From positions 1 to 11,678 of the forward strand of contig CAYSAG010000157.1 of NCBI GenBank assembly GCA_964428935.1: DNA of 11,678 bases. Reading direction: 5' to 3'. The notes under the pieces are model-generated. The model was given only the letters and a program-made list of their open reading frames with translations, searched no databases and was not told the DNA's origin. This DNA is from JAADHY01 sp964428935. GTDB lineage: Bacteria; Planctomycetota; Planctomycetia; Planctomycetales; Planctomycetaceae. Shown piece by piece: positions 6,239-11,678 of this stretch (the first letter of the stretch is position 1; each line of letters starts with the position of its first letter). A program made the translations under genes and the position numbers.

Positions 6239-7834
6239 ATGAACTACCCATCCTGGGATTTTCCGCACATTGGAAGCGGTTGGGTCGTCGGCCTGATTGC
6301 CATTTTCCACGTCATGATTTCGCACTTTGCCATCGGAGGCGGGTTGTACTTGCCGGTGGCGGAGTGGCGGGCATTGAAGACGGGCCGGCGGGAGTGGTTC
6401 GATTTCCTGCAAGCCCACTCGAAGTTCTTTCTCATTCTGACCGGTGTGTACGGAGCGGCTTCGGGTGTGGGAATCTGGTTTGCCATTGGGTTGGCGTCGC
6501 CCGAAGCCACCAGTTCGTTGATTCATAACTTCGTCTTCGTGTGGGCCATTGAATGGACGTTTTTTGCCATCGAGCTCACTTCGGCTGCGGTGTACTACTA
6601 CACGTGGGGACGCATCGACGAGCAGCTGCACCTGAAAGTGGGCTGGGTGTACGCAGCCGCGTCGTTCATGACGCTTTTCATCATCAACGGCATTCTGGCG
6701 TTCATGCTGACGCCCAGTCAGGCTTGGCTGGAGGTGGCCGGGACAGGGAAAGAGACGACTCGGCTGTTGGCCGCCTTTTTCAACCCCACGTACTGGCCCA
6801 GTTTGGCTTTGCGGACGCTGGTCTGCGTGTCCTTGGCTGGTGTGTGGGCCTTGGTCACGGCCAGTCGGATTGACGTTCGGACGAAGGCCGAGCTGAAAGA
6901 GGACGTGGTTCGGTGGTCGGTGCGTTGGCTGTTTCCGGCGTTCTTCTTGATGCCGCTGTGTGTCTTGTGGTACGTGCACCAGGTTCCCGAGGGTCAGCGG
7001 CAGTTGCTGCAGCTTGGTGTTTCGACGGTCGGGCCAGGCTCGTTTTCGCTCCTAACCCGCGCGGTTCTGGTCTCGACCATGGCCTCGGCCACCATTCTGG
7101 CGACGGCCTACCTGGCGGCGTACCGGAGGCCGCAGGACTTTGGTTTGGGCTACGCGTGCGCAATTGTGTTTCTGGCTTTGGCGGCGACCGGTTCCACCGA
7201 GCACGCTCGCGAAATGTTGCGGAAGCCCTACCTGATTCGCGACTACCTTTACTGCAGCGGTGTCCGGAAAGTTCCCGTTGCCATTTACGGGACGCGAATG
7301 ACCGAGGTGGAGTACTTCAACCAGCACGGTTACTTGAGCCGCTCGCCGTGGTACCGGTTGGCTTCGCCGGTGCGTGGTCAGTCGCCCGAGAGGGCCGACG
7401 TGGCTCCGTCCGCTGGAGCCGAGCGGCCGGCTGTGGCACAGGACGAGAAGACCGAAGCGCCGGGCGGTGCCGCCAGCGGTTCCGCCGCGCCGACTGGTTC
7501 GTCAAAGACGTCTTCGCCAAAGACGTCGAAAGCGGTCAAGCCGACGGCTCAGCAGCTTCTGGTCGGCGAGCTCATGTTCCGCGGGCAGTGCATGGCCTGC
7601 CACACTCGACACGGCTACCGAAGCATTACGCGACTGATGGGAGGGCGCGACCTGCAGGCCATTCGGAACATTTTGGCAATGCTACACGAAATGCCGGAAG
7701 GCTCGCCGTACCGCTCCTTCATGCCCCCGCTGGTCGGAACGCCAGAAGAAATCGAGTCGCTGGCCTTGTACTTGAACTCGCTGGTCAATCGGCCGAAAGA
7801 GGGAAACGAAAGCAGCACGGCGGCGGCTCAGTGA
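6239..7834 (+). CDS. bd-oxidase (CydA)-like membrane protein with C-terminal cytochrome c domain
   Basis: The 531-residue protein has about eight membrane segments, a low-complexity Ala/Pro/Ser/Lys linker (about 385-440) and a class I cytochrome c domain with CMACH (451-455) and probable axial Met495 in FMPPLVG. The membrane part is CydA-like: His24 lies nine residues before the helix-1 Gly, like E. coli His19, and AIE (Glu105) matches Glu99; Glu112 lies one residue off Glu107. NPTYWPSLALRT aligns with the region of CydA His186 but has no His, and no GRQPW quinol loop is seen. Hence two active-site ligands are plausible, while the b558 and quinol sites are not. The linked cytochrome c probably accepts electrons from the Rieske protein encoded upstream. 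The EHAREMLRKPY segment (about 321-331) is the part nearest to a conserved cytosol-facing motif of such proteins. Start chosen at ATG 6239 with GGGGAG, not the upstream GTG 6188. Confidence 0.8.
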   Translation: MNYPSWDFPHIGSGWVVGLIAIFHVMISHFAIGGGLYLPVAEWRALKTGRREWFDFLQAHSKFFLILTGVYGAASGVGIWFAIGLASPEATSSLIHNFVFVWAIEWTFFAIELTSAAVYYYTWGRIDEQLHLKVGWVYAAASFMTLFIINGILAFMLTPSQAWLEVAGTGKETTRLLAAFFNPTYWPSLALRTLVCVSLAGVWALVTASRIDVRTKAELKEDVVRWSVRWLFPAFFLMPLCVLWYVHQVPEGQRQLLQLGVSTVGPGSFSLLTRAVLVSTMASATILATAYLAAYRRPQDFGLGYACAIVFLALAATGSTEHAREMLRKPYLIRDYLYCSGVRKVPVAIYGTRMTEVEYFNQHGYLSRSPWYRLASPVRGQSPERADVAPSAGAERPAVAQDEKTEAPGGAASGSAAPTGSSKTSSPKTSKAVKPTAQQLLVGELMFRGQCMACHTRHGYRSITRLMGGRDLQAIRNILAMLHEMPEGSPYRSFMPPLVGTPEEIESLALYLNSLVNRPKEGNESSTAAAQ

Positions 7835-7904
7835 GCGGCGGCGTTTGCGGAGTCGGTTCGAGAGGCGCGTCGTTCCCGCGGCGCCGTTCCTTCTGGGTTT
7901 TCGT
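7835..7904. other. Convergent intergenic gap
   Basis: Seventy bases separate the stop of the plus-strand bd-like gene from the stop of the minus-strand oxidoreductase. The only hairpin I see is a 5-bp GGCGC/GCGCC stem (7864-7868 with 7881-7885) followed within 20 bases by a short TTTT. It is too weak to call a terminator, though a bidirectional termination region would be expected here. Confidence 0.3.
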
Positions 7905-9161
7905 TTACTCCAGCGTCAGTCCCACGCACCGACCTTCGTCGTCGTAGCAGATTCGCACCCAGCGGTTGGCGTGGTCCAGGCTGAGGCGGCCGGCTTGGAG
8001 AATGGCCGTCACGAGTACGGTGTCGTGGACGGTCGCCAGTCGGCCGGAGAAGTCGCGGGGTGAAGCGTCACCGCGGCGAACCGCCGTGGCGGCGTCGACG
8101 AAGGCTTCGATGCTCTGGTAACCGTAGCCGTGTTGTCCGGCGAAGTAGCCGTCGGCGTCGGGGGTGTACTTCATGAAGAGCGGGTTGAGGGACTGAAAGC
8201 CGCGCTGGTCGTCGGCCAGGGAGTAGCCGCGGTGAGCCTGGTCCACGTGGACTTCGCCCCGCTCGCCCATGTAGAAGAACCGCTGTTGCGAATGGACGTC
8301 GCTTTTTGGGGCAATCCACGAGGCCGTGTAGGTCGCCACGGCCAAATGACCGCTGGGGACGTTCTCCCATTGGCAGCACAGGGTAATGGTGTCCTCGGTG
8401 TCGATTCCCAACTCCCGAGCCACGCCGGTTGCGGCCAGAGCAGAGACTCGTCGCGGCCGAGCCATGTGGCCGACGGCCCACAGGTTGAAGTCCACGTGGT
8501 GGGAATTCAGGTAGTAACTGATGTCACTGGAGCGGCCGGCCCATTGGCGGAAGGTGCTGAGCTGCGACTTCGGTTGGCTCATGTACGACGTGAAGTAGCT
8601 GAACTGGCCGAGCGTGCGAATGCGGTCGCGAGCGTCTCGGTAGATTGGGTCCCAGCGCTTGTGGACCTCCATGGCCACCAGCACGCCGTGTTCGTCGGCG
8701 GCGCGAGCCAGTTCCCGGTGCTGGTCCACCGTCTGGACCAGCGGCTTGGCCACCAACACGTGGCACCCGTGCCGGACGGCGTCCAGTGCAATTGGGAAGT
8801 GGGTGTCGTCTGGCGTGAAGACGGTGACCACGTCGCCCGGTTGCAGCGTCTGCAAGGCTTGGCGGTAGGCGTGCGGGTCGTGCGAAACGTCGTCGGCCGG
8901 GAAGCTTTCGAACGACACGTCCATTTCCCGGTAGACGTCACCGATTAACTGCTGCAGGTGGCGACGAATGCCGGGAAACTTCGTCCCGTTGGTGCCGGCC
9001 ATTTTCAGTCGACCCACCTTTCCGCGGCGGCGGAGGTCGAAAAGGGTCAGGGCCACCACGCCGGCGCTCTTGTCCGACCGGCTCGCCTCGCCGTGGACGT
9101 AGCCGGTGGTGTACTCCCCCGTGCCGACCATGAGCACGTTCGGAACGCTGGTGCGACTCAT
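7905..9161 (-). CDS. Gfo/Idh/MocA family oxidoreductase
   Basis: The 418-residue protein has an N-terminal Rossmann domain (PF01408) and a C-terminal alpha/beta domain. The nucleotide-binding turn reads VGTGEYTTG (12-20), so the third Gly of GxGxxG is Thr. The usual EKP catalytic motif is AKP (138-140): Lys139 is kept, Glu is lost. The segments HKRWDPIY (167-174), SYMSQPKSQL (192-201) and SYYLNSHHVD (215-224) are strong conserved-looking blocks; His221, His222 and Asp224 are candidates for the active-site acid/base. Family members oxidise or reduce sugars, polyols or related compounds with NAD(P). The substrate cannot be predicted. No signal peptide or Tat motif is present, so it is cytosolic. 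GGAAAGG on the minus strand, 7 bases before the ATG, supports the start. It follows the ATPase gene by 84 bp on the same strand and may be co-transcribed with it. Confidence 0.9.
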   Translation of the reverse strand: MSRTSVPNVLMVGTGEYTTGYVHGEASRSDKSAGVVALTLFDLRRRGKVGRLKMAGTNGTKFPGIRRHLQQLIGDVYREMDVSFESFPADDVSHDPHAYRQALQTLQPGDVVTVFTPDDTHFPIALDAVRHGCHVLVAKPLVQTVDQHRELARAADEHGVLVAMEVHKRWDPIYRDARDRIRTLGQFSYFTSYMSQPKSQLSTFRQWAGRSSDISYYLNSHHVDFNLWAVGHMARPRRVSALAATGVARELGIDTEDTITLCCQWENVPSGHLAVATYTASWIAPKSDVHSQQRFFYMGERGEVHVDQAHRGYSLADDQRGFQSLNPLFMKYTPDADGYFAGQHGYGYQSIEAFVDAATAVRRGDASPRDFSGRLATVHDTVLVTAILQAGRLSLDHANRWVRICYDDEGRCVGLTLE

Positions 9162-9245
9162 GGGAAAGCCTTTCCAACGTTGGTCCCTTCCGGGGCGGAC
9201 GGGCGGCTCGAAGCAACCCTTTCGGCCGTGCGGTTCGGCTGCCGT
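9162..9245 (-). other. Short gap with a palindrome over the oxidoreductase ribosome binding site
   Basis: The 84-bp gap between the two minus-strand genes contains GGAAAG-C-CTTTCC (9163-9175, plus-strand reading), a perfect 6-bp inverted repeat with a one-base centre. It covers the ribosome binding site of the oxidoreductase. The one-base centre makes a tight hairpin unlikely, so this may be coincidental. No promoter-like boxes are convincing. Confidence 0.3.
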
Positions 9246-11678
9246 CTAGTCGGTCGGCAGGCGACACGCCTCCACGTCGAAGAACTTGGCGTCGGACAGC
9301 CCGTGGTAGCGTTCCGGGTGGCACGTGAGCAGGACAATTTGGAACCGCTGGGCCGCTTCCTCCAGCACGCCAACAATGCGGTTCAGTCGCGGCGTGTCGG
9401 TGTAGGTGAAGACGTCGTCCAGGACCAGCAGTTGTCGTTCGTCGCCGAACAGCACTTCGGCCAGCGCCAGCCGGACGGCGAAGTACAGCTGCTCGCGCTC
9501 TCCGCCGGACAGCTCGTCCAGCCCGACGGGCGTGTCCGTCACGGCCGGCGTTGCGGCACACGGCACGAACTGTTCGTTGAACACGACCCCGCGGAACCGC
9601 GGCCCGGCAATTCGCTGCAGCAAGCGAGTGGCTCGACGTTGCACCGGCTCCAGAAGCTCGTCCAGGACTTGGCTGCGGTGCGACTTCAGCGTCTCGTACA
9701 GCAGCCGCACGGCGTTCATTCGCAGTTCGCTTTGAGCGACTCGGCGTCGAGTGGTTTCGATGTCTTCTTCGACGCGAGCCAGCTCGCTGTAGGGAGCTTG
9801 TTGGAGCAGCTGGCTGAGCCGCCCGACCAGTTCGGCCCGCTGCGTCGTTCCTCGCTCCGCTTTCTGCCGCACGGCTTCCAGTTGCCGCTCCAGCCGTTCG
9901 ACTTGTCGAGCCGGATTCTCGCCGAAGCCGTCGAGCGTCTCACGGGCTTTGCGCGCCTCGGCCTCGGCCGCCGCGAACTGCAAGGCCAGCTCGCTCCTCT
10001 GCCGCTTCAGTCCTTCCTCGGACTGACCTTCGGGGCAAAGCTGTTCGAGGCGGTCGGTGTGGGTGCGTCGTTGCTGCTCGGCGAGCTGCCGTCGAGTTTC
10101 GTGCTCCTGTTGTCTGCGTTGAGCTTCCAGACGTTCGTCCTTGGCTCGGTCGAGGTCTTCGCGAGCCTGACGCAGAGCCGACTCGTACTCCCGCTCGGAC
10201 TGGCGCGCCTGCTCGTCCAGCTCGTCCGGGTCGGGTGGCGACTGTTCCCACTCGGGGTAGGCCGCCAGCAGTTCCTCCAGCACGGCGCGGCACTTCTGCA
10301 GTTCGCTCCGCACGTGCGCCTCGTCGCCCTTGCGAAGCAGGCTCTTGAGCCGTTCTTCCGCTTGTTCGCGTTTGGCCTTTCGTCGCACGGCCTCGTCGCG
10401 AAGCCGCCGCAGCTCCGGCAGGTCCTTCGTGCCGAAGCCGGCCGTCAGTTCCTCCAGCTCGCGTTCGGCCTCTTGCAGCTCGCGCCGCAGCTGCTCGGCC
10501 GACTCGGTCGGGCCCGTGGCCAAGACCCTGGCCACGCCGGGAATGCGAAGCTCGACGTGCGGCGCGCCCTTGACCGGCAGTTCGCTCCCCGCAGGAACCT
10601 GGTGCGTGCCGGGCTGTTCGGCCGAAAGCAGCTCCACGTCGAGGTCCGACTCGGCCGTCAGCCGCACTTGAATGACGGCCGTGTCGAGTTTCAGTCGCGC
10701 GTCGTCGCGTCGTCGAGCGGCTTTTTCGATTCGTTCCAGCGTTTGGTCGTCTGGAGCGACCAGCTCGTCACAGAGCTGCGTTCGTTCTTCCAGTTCGGCC
10801 TTGGTCTTTTCGACCTCGGTCAGCAGCTCGCTCAGCCGCTCGACTTCTTGCCGAGCCTGGGCGAACCGGCGAGCTCGTTCGGCCCGCGTGCGCTGCTGCT
10901 CGACCTGCTGCCGCGACCGCTGGACTTCCGACAGACGTCGCTCGGCCTCGGCGACTCGCCGTTCGGCCTGCTCGACCAGCTCGACCACCGCTGCGTCGTC
11001 TTCGCTCAGCCGCTTCAGGGCAGTCAGCACCTCGGACAGCTCCTTTCGCGTGCGGTCGATTTCTTCCAGTCGGTTTTGGAGCTGTTCGAACTGGCTCTTC
11101 AGCCGCTTCTGTTTTTCCTCGGCCAACCGGCACTGGCTTTCCAGTTCACGGTAGCGCCGTTCCTGCTCGCGCAGTTGCTGCAGCGTTTTTTCCAGCGCGG
11201 CTTCCTCGGCGCGAGCGTGTTCAATTTCAGCTTCCAGGTCGTCCAGGCGCCGGCGAGCTTCGTCCAGCTCTTCCAGCGTTCGTTGCAGCTGGTGTCGTTC
11301 TTCCTCCAGCTGCTGCAACCGTTCTTTCAGTTGGACGTGCGGCGGGGCTTTCGCGCCGCGGCGGACTTGTCCCTTGGGCGTAAAGTACTGCTCGTACAGC
11401 TGGGCAATTTTCTTTTCGACCGGGCTCGACTCGCCGCTGACCTGACTGCCCAAGGCTTCCCGCACCGAAGCCTGCACGCCCTCGGACAGTTTGTCGAGCT
11501 GGAGGGCACCTTGGGGAACCCACAACACCTGAGCCAGCCCCCAGTGTTCCAGCTTGCTCGCTCCCCGGCCCGGGCGTTCGGCCTTCAGCATTTCGCGGAC
11601 CCGCTCGTCCGCGCTGCGGCCCTCGGCCACCGGCTCGAACCGTCCGTCTTCCAGCCGCTGCAGGCGCGCCGTCTTTTC
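9246..11678 (-). CDS. SbcC/Rad50-like SMC-family ATPase, N-terminus outside the window
   Basis: The frame is open from the window edge to a TAG at 9246-9248, giving 810 visible residues without the Walker A domain. The first 110 or so residues carry a WVPQG segment resembling the Q-loop region of SbcC/Rad50. Two long heptad-rich, Glu/Arg/Gln-rich coiled coils follow (about 110-325 and 390-665), separated by a beta-rich globular insert of about 60 residues (10510-10700). The C-terminal lobe has the ABC signature LSGGE (near 9492-9515), Walker B LLVLDD followed by V-F (near 9409-9432), a D-loop-like TDTPRLN and the switch His in LLTCHPE. No CxxC zinc hook is visible; a lone CPEG interrupts the second coil near 10024-10045. 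Such ATPases act on DNA ends, often with an SbcD/Mre11 nuclease, or in genome maintenance. A nuclease partner gene, if any, would lie beyond 11678. Confidence 0.88.
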   Translation of the reverse strand, partial: EKTARLQRLEDGRFEPVAEGRSADERVREMLKAERPGRGASKLEHWGLAQVLWVPQGALQLDKLSEGVQASVREALGSQVSGESSPVEKKIAQLYEQYFTPKGQVRRGAKAPPHVQLKERLQQLEEERHQLQRTLEELDEARRRLDDLEAEIEHARAEEAALEKTLQQLREQERRYRELESQCRLAEEKQKRLKSQFEQLQNRLEEIDRTRKELSEVLTALKRLSEDDAAVVELVEQAERRVAEAERRLSEVQRSRQQVEQQRTRAERARRFAQARQEVERLSELLTEVEKTKAELEERTQLCDELVAPDDQTLERIEKAARRRDDARLKLDTAVIQVRLTAESDLDVELLSAEQPGTHQVPAGSELPVKGAPHVELRIPGVARVLATGPTESAEQLRRELQEAERELEELTAGFGTKDLPELRRLRDEAVRRKAKREQAEERLKSLLRKGDEAHVRSELQKCRAVLEELLAAYPEWEQSPPDPDELDEQARQSEREYESALRQAREDLDRAKDERLEAQRRQQEHETRRQLAEQQRRTHTDRLEQLCPEGQSEEGLKRQRSELALQFAAAEAEARKARETLDGFGENPARQVERLERQLEAVRQKAERGTTQRAELVGRLSQLLQQAPYSELARVEEDIETTRRRVAQSELRMNAVRLLYETLKSHRSQVLDELLEPVQRRATRLLQRIAGPRFRGVVFNEQFVPCAATPAVTDTPVGLDELSGGEREQLYFAVRLALAEVLFGDERQLLVLDDVFTYTDTPRLNRIVGVLEEAAQRFQIVLLTCHPERYHGLSDAKFFDVEACRLPTD

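Noticed and set aside
7864..7885. A bidirectional intrinsic terminator between the convergent genes
   Set aside because: The stem is only 5 bp with a 12-base loop and there is no proper T-tract on either strand.
8130..8948. A 272-codon plus-strand frame opposite the Gfo/Idh/MocA gene
   Set aside because: It is Val/Gly/His-rich and mirrors the codons of the real minus-strand gene; no independent start signal is seen.

Overview
The window is a G+C-rich stretch of bacterial chromosome holding nine genes, two of them cut by the window edges. The gene content suggests a Planctomycetota-like bacterium: a bc-type complex with bd-like partner subunits, an atypical Nramp transporter and a Gfo/Idh/MocA oxidoreductase. 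That taxonomic guess is inference only. I see no tRNA, rRNA, CRISPR array, transposase or other sign of a mobile element.

Plus strand, left to right: (1) the 3' part of a short-chain dehydrogenase (1-652); (2) a gap of about 470 bp with no convincing gene; (3) a nitroreductase-family flavoprotein with a GTG start (1124-1636); (4) an Nramp-superfamily transporter whose metal-coordinating residues are all substituted (1763-3337); (5) a four-gene respiratory block, 3427-7834. The block encodes a heme-poor bd-like membrane subunit, a Rieske iron-sulfur protein, a fused cytochrome b, and a second bd-like membrane protein carrying a C-terminal cytochrome c domain. The first three of these genes overlap or nearly overlap. 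The fourth follows after 119 bp.

Minus strand, converging on the block: a Gfo/Idh/MocA-type oxidoreductase (7905-9161) and, upstream of it, the C-terminal 810 residues of an SbcC/Rad50-like ATPase (9246-11678, incomplete at its N-terminus).

The most interesting part is the respiratory block. Rieske plus cytochrome b supply quinol oxidation, but no cytochrome c1 gene is present. Two paralogous membrane proteins related to the CydA subunit of bd oxidases bracket them. One keeps the equivalents of the E. coli CydA His19 and Glu99 active-site ligands and ends in a single-heme cytochrome c domain. The other keeps only the His. Neither shows the His186 ligand or the GRQPW quinol-loop motif. The simplest reading is a bc-type quinol oxidase or reductase in which the tethered cytochrome c replaces c1 and passes electrons to a bd-like core. 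A candidate sigma70-type promoter and an inverted repeat lie just upstream of the block.
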